A stretch of 64,000 bases of DNA from Latrodectus hesperus (GCA_037975125.1 CM075862.1:38139524-38203523); one strand, 5' to 3'. Positions 27,800 through 39,748 are shown, counted from the stretch's first letter. Made by a program: numbers and translations. The notes: generated by a model from the letters alone, not told the origin.

Positions 27800-27880
<81 letters not shown>
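27719..27880. repeat. (AT)n tracts bounded by inverted SINE-2 head ends
   Basis: GTTGGGCGGC on the left (27726-27735) and GCCGCCCAAC (27784-27793) on the right flank an (AT)n tract (27736-27783). A second tract runs 27802-27880, then GATA repeats. The right-hand GCCGCCCAACTAGTCTTG resembles the first bases of a second SINE-2 in the opposite direction, cut off after ~20 bp. Confidence 0.75.
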
Positions 27881-27882
<2 letters not shown>

Positions 27883-28230
27883 ATAGATAGATAAATAGAT
27901 ATAGTCCTGTTATATATACCACCTCTAATTCAATCAAGGGATTCAATAGTTTTTGCAATGCGACATTGAGTTTTAATATATTTTATCCATTATGTCATTG
28001 TCTGCAAGTGTCTATTAAAATTCTGCAGAATATCTACCTTCAAGTAAGTTTTTAGATCATCAAAATATACAACGTGTCCAGTTCAATATCCTAAATAATC
28101 TTACAAATGTTACACTCTTTAAAATATCATGCAGAATTCCACTTATAAATGGATTTAATTTAAATGGATCTAAAAAACGACAGAATTGTAGACCAAGAAT
28201 CATAATAGCGGCTCTTACATGCCCAGATTT

Positions 28231-28290
28231 AATATCAATTTAGCGTTAGAAGAGGATAAGGAGTTATCTTTTCAATGCTAAATTGATATT
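28231..28290. repeat. Inverted repeat, 17-bp arms
   Basis: AATATCAATTTAGCGTT (28231-28247) pairs with 28274-28290 with one mismatch; the loop is 26 nt. It may be the ends of a very small MITE; no flanking duplication was identified. Confidence 0.6.
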
Positions 28291-28529
28291 TTAGTAACCA
28301 AAAGGACAATTAATAGGAGTATCAAATAAAAAAAGAACCAAACTATGGGGGGTTTTGTGTCCACTACTATTGGTGATGGTTTATCGACTAACTTTTTTGC
28401 TGTGATGTCAGGCAAGATCGAAATGTTCTGTCATTGATTTGAGACTTCATTCGCAATCGTTCGTTGTTCTCTAACATCATAGCAGTACTTCAACAAAATT
28501 CTGAAATGAGCTTTCTTATCCTTCATATC

Positions 28530-28800
28530 ACAAGAGAGTTCTAGGGTTAATTTTTCCATACGATAATGCGCATCACAATAGGGCAAGATTATTTAATGAA
28601 TACATCCATGCTTCTTGCCAACACTTCCATGGCCAACAAGGTCACTTTCTATTCCCTCATTGAGAACGCATGGATCATTTTGAGCAACACCATCGAATCA
28701 GCTCGCGATTTCGGCTATTAAACTCGTCAATCAAACAAACTTTAGAATGATATTCGACAAGAGGACATGTGCAACTACTTTCATTCAATGATAAGACGAA
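28530..28800 (+). pseudogene. Decayed Tc1/mariner-type transposase fragment
   Basis: One frame gives PYDNAHHNRARLFNEYI, a degraded form of the DNARPH catalytic block of the DDE domain. About 30 codons on, in another frame, IENAWIILSNTIESARD matches the C-terminal block around the third catalytic residue. Frameshifts and stops throughout show an old, dead copy. It is more diverged than the two Tc1 copies at 53.9 and 63.3 kb and is not the same family by eye. Confidence 0.5.
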
Positions 28801-28925
28801 TAACGGTTTGGTTGGTTTCCAAAGGAGGATTTATGTGGTATTGAAAAGCCCTTTTTGTAAAATTGTTTCTCTTGAATAAATCGTCCTATTTTTCTGCAAT
28901 CATAATCTTTTTTCTCTACAAGTAC

Positions 28926-28928
<3 letters not shown>

Positions 28929-29014
<86 letters not shown>
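28929..29014. repeat. (AT)43 microsatellite
   Basis: Pure AT dinucleotide tract. Frames on both strands read through it as Ile-Tyr repeats. Confidence 0.97.
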
Positions 29015-29016
<2 letters not shown>

Positions 29017-29925
29017 CACAACATATCAATATTTGCATCGACTAACTATTCTTTTAATAAATGTTTCTTGATTTTATTATATTGCTTTGAGTAAGTAGAT
29101 GTTATCTCGTTAATAATGCAGAATTGGATTTTGAGATTCAATTTTTTTAAATTCTTTTTGTAAAACATAATAACATCCTTTTAAACAAATTCTAAAATAT
29201 CAATAAAAGTTGCATTTTTGAATTCAAAACCAGTTTTTGTCTTCCCTCATGCCGAGAGAGAGAAAAAGTCGCCAGAACCCGTATTGATCATTGATATAAA
29301 TTGAGTTAACTCAGAAGATAAAAAGGCAATAAATAGCAAAGAAAACTTTACGTCTTGATGAAAGTCTACAAAGTGTTTTATTGATAAAAGTGAAACACAC
29401 ACACAAGAATATAATAAATCTTTGTCATTATAAGCCAGAACGTGAGAATGCGGGTATAGATATTAATTTAATGACATTACTTTCTTTTAGAATGAATTTT
29501 AATTCGCTTACCTAAATTTTTTTTTAAATTTCCTGTTCTAAACTATTAAGTTTTTAATAGATTCTGTACTTAATGTTTTTTCAATATTTTGTGTTGGACA
29601 TTATTCACTTTCATCGACAAAATTGTGCAGTGATAAAAATTAAAATCAATTATCGAAATTTTTATACATTTTCTACAACTCGTTATTTATGTATTATAAT
29701 GAATGTCCAAATATCCATTTATAATATAAATTATAAAGACAACTTGATATTATGTTTATAGACACTCAACATCCAGTAGCTGTTGAAAAAAATTTTTAAC
29801 ATCCACAATGCATCATTACATTACCGAAAAAAGTTTCCTAGATTTTTATCTTCATTCATTTTGACCCAATTCAGGAAACTCAGAAAACTCCAAGCATTCA
29901 ATCTGATAGAAAATGTAGCAACATC
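29015..29925. other. Gene-free AT-rich stretch
   Basis: No gene or assignable repeat seen. Confidence 0.55.
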
Positions 29926-29929
29926 TATC

Positions 29930-30018
29930 TCCCGTTGTTCAATAGTGATTAGGATCGAACCTGTAACCCTCTACCCTGAAGAATGCAGTGCAACAATTAG
30001 ACTATGACGAGCCTAACA
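29930..30018 (-). mobile_element. tRNA-like SINE head fragment
   Basis: On the minus strand: GGCTCGTCATAGTCTAATTG (A-box region), then AGGTTCGATCCTAATC (B box, near consensus), about 50 nt apart as in tRNA-derived SINEs. No body matching SINE-1, -2 or -3 was recognised. Confidence 0.5.
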
Positions 30019-31575
30019 ATGACTAATTGCATACTAATATAAAACAAAATTAATTTGTGCGTGGTTATTTTTATTTAAAATCTATTATATCAGTAAGAAA
30101 AACATTTTGTGTTTAATAATAAAATCTGAAATTTGAACAGATTAAATCAAGTTGTAACTGCTGATATAAGCTATTAAAGTAAATATTGTTGAAATCTTTT
30201 ACGTTGAAACTTTTAAATATTCAATGTGTTTTAATGTCCAATTTTATGTATAAGCAATTTTTTGATATCTTTAACTGTTAATTAGGCAATGTATCAATAA
30301 ATATCGAGACTGGATGTGTTTATGTGTTATTTTATCCTGACTAAGCATTTTCCTTATAAACTATAGTAAATCAAGCAGTTATTTCCTTTTTTAGTGTCAT
30401 AAGTTTATGATAAAAGGGAAAATGTGACACTGACATTACATTTTCCCCGACAATGATTCATAAAGTAACGTGATTTATGTTTCCGAACGAAAAGCTATTA
30501 AATCTCTTCATCTTAAATTATTTTACCTGAAGACATAAATCGTGATTTTGATGACTATAGTGTTATCGCTTCATTGATACTTTATTATGATTTTATAGTC
30601 TTACCTTATCATTAGAATGATGTGCCAATTTAGATTCAAAATTGAGAGGGTGTAATAAATATTTTACTCACGAACAGATAGCACTAATCATATGATATTT
30701 TTACAGTTAAATTTTCTGATTTATTATATTTTATTAATCGTAATTATGAAATTATGATTTCGTAACTTCCTTTAATTTAATTAGCAGTACATATTTTTAT
30801 TTTCATATTAACGCCGTAATTGAATAAATTAGCATTTATTTATTTTGAGTTTAAAAACGCTAGATATTATATAATACTGGATCTAATAGATGGGATAGAT
30901 CTAGAGGAAATTGCAATTTACTGTTGCATTTTTAAATAATCAAAAGGTTGCTATTTATTTATTAAATGCGTTATTTATTTTCCAATAATCTATCTCATTT
31001 TAAATATTACTGTTTTATAGACTGGTTATAAATACCAAACAATACAAATGATTAGTAATCAGAAAATTAAGCTTTAACTTGAAGTTGACCTATCCATTCT
31101 TATTATAATAGTGAAAATATTTGGTTACATACATATATTTTCAAAAAGAAATCATATTAATAATATATATAAAAGAAATCATTTACATTGAAGGAATGGG
31201 TGGCAGTAAATATTTTTGGGCTATAAAACCAGTTTAAGACGTTAAAATCATCTCTTTCTGACTGATTTTGTATGTTTATCGCTCTATGATCACTTAAGAT
31301 TTTACGTGTCCTTACTTGGTAATCCTTAGCATGGATTAGTTCCTAACCCAATAGTCGTGATGAAAGCATTTACCCATGTTAAAAACACCAGTTTCCGGTG
31401 CCTCCACTCAATTGATATAGAGAGGTGGAGTAAAGAGTCGGCAACTCAGGTGTCGACCTCGTCAATTTACTGGGATTTAATATTGTGATACAATTGGCTG
31501 TGCTCAGCGGCTTCGTTCGTCTGGAAATGTATCACAATTATTTAGCCTTTAAATTGAATTGTTCACACACGAAGC
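30019..31575. other. No gene; higher-complexity patch at 31.2-31.55 kb
   Basis: 30413-30446 holds a small inverted repeat (GGGAAAATGT and its complement). The stretch 31200-31550 is less AT-rich and looks like a dispersed repeat, but no second copy was seen in the window. Confidence 0.4.
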
Positions 31576-31579
31576 AATT

Positions 31580-31680
31580 TATTTAGCATCACCGCTAATC
31601 GCTTGAGAGCGTAGGAGTGTGGGTTCGATTCCCACCATGGCCCTGGATGTTTTCTTCGTTATTCTTCTGTGGCTGTGCAT
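31580..31680 (+). mobile_element. tRNA-like SINE head fragment
   Basis: GGGTTCGATTCCCACC at about 31621-31636 is an exact Pol III B box; the 40 bp upstream is a degenerate A-box half. A 60-codon frame across it (from 31617) is a by-product. The downstream tail differs from SINE-1. Confidence 0.5.
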
Positions 31681-33390
31681 CTGTCATTGTGCTATTTGTC
31701 CTATTATCGACGAAGACTTACAAGCGGATCTCAAGAATCAAGCATACAAGAATCAAGCATCTGAATATATGTAATGTAATAAAATATATAAATAAATAAA
31801 CAATTTATTTTACATAAATAGCAGTAAATGTAGATATTTATACATCATGTTGTTTTGCTAATTTGAGTGAATGTTGTTTAGAAAACACTATTAAATTACT
31901 AGAAAGTAATTGAGTGTTATCACATCGGATGTCCTGTGAGCCTCACTTCCTGAAATAAATATCTTGTTTGAGAAATCTTGGCTTGCGGATTAAAGGGTGT
32001 TAAATTAGAAACACGTTCACGTTAGGGTTAATTCTTGCGACACAGTAAACACACAAATTTTTGTTCTGAACTTTAATTAAATTTCATCGAATCTATACGT
32101 CACACACACAACTTGAGTATTTTACTTCAACAATATTGTTAAAATTTCTAAGCAATAAAGTTGTTGTAAATTTTGAAAGACGTAGTCAGAAATTTGTTTA
32201 AATTAGAAACAACTTCAATCCTCTCGTGCATGATATAAAACAAAGGAATTTAATTTACATAATTAATTCTTGCCTTAATTTCTTACAAAAAGGATAAATG
32301 TGTTTTTTTTTCTTTCATGTAATGTAGCAAATATTGCAGTGTTATTTTCTGAATGTATTCAATAAAAGAATTAATTGTCTTTACATTCGATTTATTACAA
32401 AAATATTGAAACATTGATTGTATCAATATTGACTGAATATGAGTATTGAAATATCGATTGTATCAAAGCAAGGTTGAAATAAGTTAGTATTGTTCTGCTG
32501 AATGAGAAATATGCTGTTTTTTAGCTCTTGCATTCATACAGTGGTTTTCGTAATAGTAATTGCGAATTATATAGGAGACCTCATAACTACCTGTTTGAAT
32601 GAAAACAATATTAAGGTGTTTTTCTATCGAGAATAAGAGTCAAGCTTTTATTTAAAACTAACAAAATATTCTAAAGGGAACTTTACGCTCTTTTATCTTA
32701 TACACGTTTATTATATTATTTCGACACTCCTAAAATTCAAGAACTATTTTAAAACTGAATATAAAGAATTAATTTTAGATAAGGTAATATACATTTAATT
32801 TAATTACAATAAATACTATATAAAACATTAATTTCTCTTTTAATTGCTTTAAAATTCCGCCATATTGAAATTTTGAGCCTTAAATATAGAGTTAGTTACC
32901 ATTTAGAAAGTTTTCTAAAAATTTTGTTATATAAATGCATTTCTGTTTTATCAATATTCATTTTACACATTAATTGATTGTTTGACACACAATTATTAAT
33001 TTCAAATACATTTATTCTTGCTTCATTTGAGGAAATATTAGACTTCTTAAAATCTTAATATTTTATTACTTTTATTTTTTATAAGTAGAAACCTCTGATC
33101 ACTATGCTTTTCATGCAAACACTAATATGAACTTCATTATGAACAAGTTACATAACTCTTAGATTTAGACAAAGTTACATGCAAAGAAATCTTTATAAAA
33201 AATTTTACAAAATTCCTGGAAATGTGTTCTATGCATCAAAAACTGCCGGGTCAAAATATTTTAAAATAAAAACTGAGTTATTTTGACATTTTACAAGATA
33301 TTCAAACAACTGGAAGTAAATAAAAAAAACTGAAGATTCATTGCACAGTGTTTTCCTGAAGGATTTTTCATAGAAAGTTGGAATCTGAAA
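31681..33390. other. Gene-free AT-rich stretch
   Basis: No gene or assignable repeat seen. Confidence 0.55.
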
Positions 33391-33562
33391 GTTTGGTTGG
33401 TTTGGTTTGTTTATCACTCAACGGTCATTGTTTGCCCGCGAGGACTAATTAGATCGAGACCTACGGTCTAAAGCAAATTTCGAACCACTACAGACCCCCA
33501 TGCCCAAAGTGGGATATGAACTCACAAACTGATGAACCAATGACAAGAGCGTTGGGATCCGA
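33391..33562 (-). mobile_element. SINE-1 copy
   Basis: Nearly full-length on the minus strand: head ACGCTCTTGTCATTGGTTCA, degenerate B-box region, then TTTGGGCATGGGGGTCTGTA, GTAGTGGTTCGAA and the tail GACCGTTGAGTGATAAACAA followed by CCAAACCAACC. It aligns along its length with the inner copy at 37.25-37.43 kb. Confidence 0.85.
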
Positions 33563-33619
33563 AAATCCTGAAAGATTCCAGCAACTATCATACAAATATG
33601 TATGCAGATATGAGAAGCG

Positions 33620-33720
33620 TAACGCGTATTAAACTGACTCACTTTGGCTCAGTGATTGTCTTGTGTTCTTAAAATGAAAGATTTCGGGTTCTACACCAAC
33701 CATTGTTGAGCAACAGATTA
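33620..33720 (+). mobile_element. Degenerate tRNA-like SINE head
   Basis: TTTGGCTCAGTGATTGTC (A-box-like) and TTTCGGGTTCTACACC (B-box-like) are ~50 nt apart. The body is unlike SINE-1. Weak. Confidence 0.4.
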
Positions 33721-33892
33721 GATGGGAGCTGTGCTTTTAGTATCCACGTGCATTTTTGTTGGAATGAGTGCTTAGATTACCACGTTTTCTTCACTGTGAA
33801 AAATAAATACTTTCATTGCGTCGTGGATGTCTCAATGCCTTAATAATAACCTTTATTTAAACCAACTTTTTCGTAGAATCAAAACAAATAAC

Positions 33893-34077
33893 TATCTGCT
33901 GTTGTTCTAAAGTGGTTGCGAAGCTATCAACAGAATGGTCTTTGGTTCAATAATTTGCCAGTTTGGTTCTCATTTCAAGTTTTTAATGATTCGAAATGCA
34001 CTTTAAACTGTAGTTTGTTATTTAATTAGTCCTCATGTGCATAAAAATGATCGTTGAGCGACGAACAAAACAATCTG
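33893..34077 (+). mobile_element. SINE-1 copy
   Basis: GGTCTTTGGTTCAATAATTTG, ATTCGAAATGCACTTTAAAC and the tail AATTAGTCCTCATGTGC then GATCGTTGAGCGACGAACAA. Head diverged, tail well kept. It is followed at once by a tRNA-like head on the minus strand (34078-34150), where B box AGAATCGATCTC and A box GAGCCTAGTGATAAGAGC can be read. Confidence 0.75.
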
Positions 34078-34150
34078 AAGTGCTTGAGATCGATTCTGAG
34101 ACCTACCATTCGAAGAACGTGCTCTTATCACTAGGCTCGTGTGGACTGGA

Positions 34151-35560
34151 TTAATTATAATTTCATTGGAACTTCTACAAACTTACAATGTGCACTCTCT
34201 GAACTTTGTTCTATACTAGATCATTTTAAAGGTATTCCAAAACTTTCCTACCTTTATGTGAAAACTTTCCGAAAAATTCAATTAGCGCTGTTTTAAATGA
34301 GTAATATTTTCCGCTATGATTTTATATTTACTAATTTATATAATTTTATTAATGTTAGTGGAAAATTATTTTATAAAAAGATGGTATTGAGTTCTGTATT
34401 TATTTTTTTAATAATTGGGAATTATTTTTTAAATTTATGTGTTGACAAATTATTGCTTTATATTTAAAAACAAAAAATACGCGTAAATGTGTTCTTTACT
34501 AACTAAAAATTTTAAAAATAAAGATGACAATCATTTATAATATAAATACTTATATACTCTCTAGTTTTGCTTTTTTTCATCAACAAAAATAATTTACATT
34601 CGCATTATTTTATATTTTTAATTTGCATTCCAAATATAGAAAATAATTATTCAGTTTTTTAAATATAGGCTCATAAATAAATATTGAAAAGTTTCAAAAT
34701 CAAAGTTAATATCTTATTCTTTTAAGTAGAAAAATTAATGTATTAAATTAAATGTTCAGTTATGTGTGAAAACGTATTATGATAAAATTTAAGAAAATAT
34801 AACATGCTATGCGAAGAAATGAAAATATCAAATATCAAGCCCATATCTTTATCATATTTTTTTAAAAAATTTAATATATTTATTTTTAATGTTGATTTTC
34901 TATTTTAATAGACTTAATTTATTATAAATTTAAAATTTTAAGAATAAATTATAATTATAATAAACACTTTTTTAACATAAAATCCTGGTCAAATATTTAA
35001 GAAAATATTAGTCTAGGGGAAAAAACAAATTTCAATGTATTAATGAGATTGTCGTTCATTATTTTTGTAAATTATATTATTAATGAAATGATCAATCGCG
35101 CAGAAATTTTTATTTTATATTGCAGAAATTTTTATTTACATATAATAATTTTTAATAATATTTTCCTCTTCATTTAATTTAATTTCATGATCATTATAAA
35201 CCTATAATTTTAAGAAAAAATTGTAACACTAAATATAATTTATTAACATAAAAATAAAAAATAAATAAAAAATAAGTCCCTAATCATTTTTAAACTGGAT
35301 TAAAGAGCTTGATGGATATATTTTGTGGAATGATCAAAACTCTTATAGAAGAATACCAAAGTCATTTCATAATAAAATTAATGTGTTTCCTTAAAATTAT
35401 CAATAATTTTCTTTAAAAAAACGGAAATTAAATGATTTCGCTCTATAGAAATATAAAAAATAAATTCACAATTTCAGTTTTTTATTTACATTTAGCTTGA
35501 CTATTTCATTTTTCATAGTTCCTTTACAGTAAAATTAATTAGACTTTGTTTTGATTGACA
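34151..35560. other. Gene-free AT-rich stretch
   Basis: No gene or repeat recognised. It precedes the SLC16 exon and shows no obvious promoter. Confidence 0.55.
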
Positions 35561-35763
35561 GAAGCGAGTGAAAGACTTCCTGTGAATGAAAACAACCTCA
35601 TCAGTGGAATCTAGGTGAAAGCCGGCGTTCTCTTCGTCGCCAATTCACCTCAACCTTGGCATCAAATCCTCCTTCTTCAATGGGATAAATCACAATCGGG
35701 TGTTTCAATCTACCTTCTAATTTCAAGAAAAACACAAACCGGCAGATTCACGCGATTTTCGCC

Positions 35764-35962
35764 ATGGGTCGCCGTCTGGAAAGTCCCGACAGAGGCTACA
35801 GCTGGGTGGTGGTCATCTGCTGCGCTTATGTCCACTTCGCTCTCTTCGGAATCTTCAGATCGGCTGGCGTCATGTATGTGGCCATGCTCCAGAGCTATGA
35901 CGTCACCAGAGAAGAAGCTTCATGGCCGTTTGCCCTTGCAGCCGGAGTATTCCAAATTACAG
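35764..35962 (+). CDS. Monocarboxylate-transporter-like (SLC16) first coding exon, partial gene
   Basis: 66 codons plus one base from the ATG at 35764 (good context, CGCCATGG) to a strong donor, CAG followed by GTAAGT at 35963. The peptide starts MGRRLESPDRGYSWVVV; its DRGYSW (residues 9-14) fits the SLC16 signature before membrane segment 1, usually written [D/E]G[G/S][W/F][G/A]W, with Arg in place of the first Gly. A hydrophobic helix follows (~15-36), then FRSAGVMYVAMLQSYDV and EEASWPFAL, both typical of the first loop and second helix. SLC16 proteins move lactate, ketone bodies or related solutes across membranes in the major-facilitator fold; the substrate cannot be told here. A possible acceptor (TTGATTGACAG, ending 35562) could open the exon with 5' UTR. 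No later exon was recognised before 64,000. Codon use is GC-richer than the surroundings. Confidence 0.85.
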
Positions 35963-37148
35963 GTAAGTTGAGCAATTATTCTAGGTAATGCCTTGGAAAT
36001 TCACGAGTCATTTTTCAAGTTCAGGGCTACTCGAATATAAATGATGACACTGATTGTTTCGAACAATTGTTTTTTTACCAGACTTGTTGTCTTCGATGAT
36101 TTTCAAGCTTGGCTTGAGATTTATTTCCAAGAATTATCTGTGGAAACTTTTGTTTTTGATAAGAACTTGAAGTATGTTTCCTGTTTTCACAATGAAAATT
36201 TGATATAAATTTCCGGTTTCGCTTAACAGCAGAGGCATACAATTTTTTTTAATTTAGCCATAAGGGAATCGGTCTTTCTTAATTGAATAAATTTAAGTGA
36301 TGGTAATATAATAATTTAAGTTTTAACGTTAAATAATTTCATGGGAAAGTTATTGTCAAGGTTATACTGCGGAGAGAATGTTTTTCTTTTTTACGTTTCT
36401 TGAATAAACAAAAAAATGTTAAACAAAATATATTAAAATTTATTATGTTGCATACTAAAAGGTTTTAGTTGAAATTGTTAATTATTTTAAGCAGACTTCT
36501 TCTGATTAAACATAGTTTTATATTGTTTATTAATAATCAAATTTAATCACTGGTAAGATTATAATAATTAAGTGAATATATCTCTTCTCATTTAATTAAT
36601 GTTAAATTCTAACGAAACTTTCCTTTAATAATTTAATATTTAAACTTCTTTTTCCAGTTGCTTATATCATAATGACTGATAAATTTCAATTGCAACAAAA
36701 ACTTGCAAATGCTTAGAACATAAGTTACATTTTTAGCATTCATTTTCTCATCCATTAAAAGAAAAAAATTATAATTCAGTTTGAAATACACTGATTATAA
36801 TAATTTATTATTCTTATCTAACTAAAAATAAAAAGTATCAAACTTCATAAAATTGAATTTTTCTTTGCTAACCAAAATATTATGTGATTAATTTTAGTTT
36901 ACGCTTTATAAATTTCAATTTTATCCAAATAAAGTAGTTCTTTAGAAATCGCGTAATTAGTCAGAACTAATATCGAAGATATTACTAACATATAATTTAT
37001 AAAATATTTTTAATAATATAAAGTATATACTATAAAGTTATATATAATGTTTACATTATATACTCTTAAATAAAAAAGCTTAATACATAATGTAAGCTTT
37101 AAATCACAATTTATTATTTTATGAATTTCTCTTTTGTGTTAAAAATTA
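35963..37148 (+). other. Presumed SLC16 intron 1, start; AT-rich
   Basis: Begins with the GTAAGT donor. No exon or repeat was recognised before the nested repeats at 37.15 kb. Confidence 0.5.
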
Positions 37149-37202
37149 GCCTTATTGGTAGCTGAATAAAGAACACAGCGCTTTAATTCAAAAGTCCGTG
37201 GG

Positions 37203-38109
37203 GCAAGGGATATGACATAATTATCTGCTGTATCCCAAGTCATGGAAGCCGAGCTGGCAGCCGAATGGTTAGCGCTCTTGCCTTCGGTTCAACAGTTCGT
37301 GGGTTTGATTCCTACCTTGGGCATGGATATTTGTAGTGGTTCGGAATCCACTTTAAGCCGTAAGTCCCGATCTAATTAGCCCTCATGTGCAAAAAATGAC
37401 CGTTGAGCGACAAACAAACCAAATCAAACCCAAGTCATGTAAGTCTCGATGGCAATGAGAGGGCTGATGCAGCTGCTAAATCTGCATCCGGCCCGTCTCT
37501 TCCATCCATTCCTTTGGATGTGAGAAGGTGTGTTAAAAAATTTACAAGAGATCTTTGGCAGGAGTCTTGGAACATGCAGGTCACTAATAAATTGCGCGTG
37601 CCATATTTCCATACATCACCACATTGACAGTTTTACCGTTACGAAGTGCTGATGTTCGTCTGACTCGCCTTCCTATCGGACACACACGTTTCACACAGAC
37701 ATTTGTTCTTAAACGAATTGAATCCATGGTGCGAAACGTGTGATGAACCTTATACAATATATCATATTTTAATTTCATGTCATGATTTTAACCATTAATA
37801 TTTACATTTTTTAAACAGATATTTTAACATTATTTGATTTACTGGGAGAACCTCCAAATGGAAATCTATTTGGCTTCTTACGAGCAATAGGTTTTCTCCA
37901 TTTTATTTAAATTGTATATTTACTTAAAATTTATATTCTACTTAACAGTTTTTAAATCTGAATTTTTTATATACACTATATACACTGTTTTTTGTATTTT
38001 AATGATTTTAATGTTGCTTGGGTTTTCCTTACTTTAATTTAAAAAAAAAATCAAAGTTTGGCGCAGTTTGTCCTTTTTGGACCTTGCGTCAGAAAACCCA
38101 ACCAACCAA
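37203..38109 (+). mobile_element. 5'-truncated Jockey/CR1-type LINE 3' end, itself interrupted by a SINE-1
   Basis: Reading across the inner SINE, the ORF2 remnant shows the RNase H motif IPSHVSLDGNERADAAAKS, then a basic linker, then RLTRLPIGHTRFT. After a frameshift comes the CCHC-type end motif CETCDEPYTIYHILISC and, after further damage, the C-terminus GEPPNGNLFGFLRAIGFLHF with stop at 37908-37910. The 3' UTR has GTTTGGCGCAGTTTGTCC and ends ACCCAACCAACCAA. A 15-bp target duplication flanks it. It is dead through 5' truncation, two or more frameshifts and stops. Confidence 0.85.
37249..37428 (+). mobile_element. SINE-1 copy, best preserved (inner element of the nest)
   Basis: About 180 bp. 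The tRNA-like head has A box TGGCAGCCGAATGGTTAGCGC and B box GTGGGTTTGATTCC. The body has TTGGGCATGGATATTTGTAG, TGGTTCGGAATCCACTTTAA and GATCTAATTAGCCCTCATG. The tail is GACCGTTGAGCGACAAACAA followed by CCAAATCAAA. It interrupts the IPSHV codons of the LINE. CCCAAGTCATG is duplicated on both sides (37234-37244 and 37429-37439), extending to 15 bp with one mismatch. This is the reference copy for the other SINE-1 entries. Confidence 0.9.
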
Positions 38110-38245
38110 TCAAAAGTCCGTGGGTTCAATTCCTATCTAGATCAGCAATGTTTCTGATGATTTAAAGTCCACTTTAAGCTTTAAGTTTCGGTTGATTTCA
38201 GAATTTTACAATGCAAAATTATTGTTGAATGACAAGCGAACCAGT

Positions 38246-38858
38246 GTCATTTTTAACAAATTTTAATCATACATCTGACTTAGAAATTATATTGTAACTT
38301 GGCAAAATTATCTTCCATCAATAATTAAACATTTTGGCAAAGAAGATATCATAATTTGAAAACTGAAGTTTAAGAGACTAAAATTAAAATGCTTAAGAAA
38401 AATTAAAGATACGCATTCCTTATAAAATTTGTTTCAATTTTTTAGTGATTCTAAAGTTTTCATTTGGTTATGCTTGTATTCTGAATTACAGAAAATTTTA
38501 GTACTTAAAATTGAAAAAATATACTGGATTTTCTAATTTAATATATAAGAATTAGTTTTATACCTTGAATAATTTTCTAATGTGCTATTATCAGTCAAAC
38601 ATACTTATTTCCATTAGAGAAATATTTAACAAAACCTATCTCAAAGATAATTCCAAGTATTTATGAAAGAAATGTCTAATGATATTTTGACTATATATTC
38701 GGATAATATATTTCGCAATTATTCAGCTATACACGGAAACCATTTCACAATTACTTTAATGGATCTACCGCAAAGTTTACAGGTTATAAAGAAAAACACA
38801 TTTTAAATTTGTTTTCTTACTTGTTTTAATGACAGTAAGAATCCATTATTTCAATTGA

Positions 38859-38861
<3 letters not shown>
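38246..38861. other. Gene-free AT-rich stretch
   Basis: Nothing recognised. Confidence 0.6.

Positions 38862-38936
<75 letters not shown>
38862..38936. repeat. (TA)n microsatellite
   Basis: 75 bp with one TG interruption near 38919. Confidence 0.95.
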
Positions 38937-38937
<1 letters not shown>

Positions 38938-39423
38938 AACACATTCATTTGAAATTAGCTTTGTTCAAAAAAACTAAAATTTTAGTCATCAAAAGAAATA
39001 TTTGATTTAATTTTTTTGTCATTTAAATTTAATTGGTTCTGATTTTAAAGCTTAATTTTATATATAATTACTGTTTTTGGGAGAATTTTTTACACTCAGT
39101 ATCATTTTTTTATTTCTGTTCATTTTTAACAGAAGCAAATTACAAAATTGTTGAGTAATTTGTAGAAATATTTTTCTCGTACACATTACGTGTTGTCAAA
39201 TAATTCATATTTACTAATATTTTAAGCTGCTTATATTATTTTCTATTTATATTATATTAATTTTTAATTATAATCGAATGCTAATCGATAATGAGGAATA
39301 TAAAATTATTGAAGATCTTGAGAAAGGTTATTGTTAGAGTTCAATATTGAAATTATTTCTAATGACATAGTACTATAGCTCGTTCTTATTATAATATTCT
39401 TTCTTGGCCTAAATTTAGATTTC

Positions 39424-39560
39424 TGCGATGGGAAGAGAATAGTTAGCATTGAGTTCGCTTCAACAGTCCACACGTTCGATTCTTATACCAGGCTGGGATG
39501 TTTGTAGTAATTCTAAATCTGCTTTAAACTGCTGTTCCTAATCTAATGAAACTTCATGTA
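39424..39560 (+). mobile_element. SINE-1 copy, diverged
   Basis: TTAGCATTGAGTTCGCTTCA, ACGTTCGATTCTTATACC and GGGATGTTTGTAGTAATTC, then TTTAAACTGC; the tail is cut short at CTTCATGTATA. It is followed directly by another SINE-1. Confidence 0.75.
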
Positions 39561-39562
39561 TA

Positions 39563-39748
39563 ACCCTGTTCGTAATTGTAAGATCATCTCTCTAAACTTC
39601 TATTGAACGAGTCGTGGGTTCGATTCCTATGACGGGTGGGAAATTTCTGGGTGGTTTGGAGTCAACTTTAAACCGTATGTTCCAGTTCACTTAACCCTCA
39701 TGAACTAAAAAATTACCATTGAGCGACAAAAAACGAATTAAATCTAAA
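39563..39748 (+). mobile_element. SINE-1 copy
   Basis: The B box GTGGGTTCGATTCCTATG is exact. The body TTTGGAGTCAACTTTAAACC and tail ACCATTGAGCGACAAAAAAC are well preserved; the A-box half has diverged. Confidence 0.85.

Larger units (their letters stand above)
37150..38245 (+). mobile_element. SINE-1 copy split by a LINE insertion (outer element of a nest)
   Basis: The head half (37150-37202; GGTAGCTGAATAAAGAACAC) and the rest (38110-38245; GGGTTCAATTCCTATCTAG, AAGTCCACTTTAAGC, TTGTTGAATGACAAGCG) form one SINE-1. The sequence TCAAAAGTCCGTGGG occurs at both break points (37188-37202 and 38110-38124), an exact 15-bp target duplication made by the LINE in between. Confidence 0.85.

Noticed and set aside
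35615..35971. 118-codon alternative frame over the SLC16 exon
   Set aside because: It lacks a family and runs through the splice donor; the 35764 frame carries the transporter motif.
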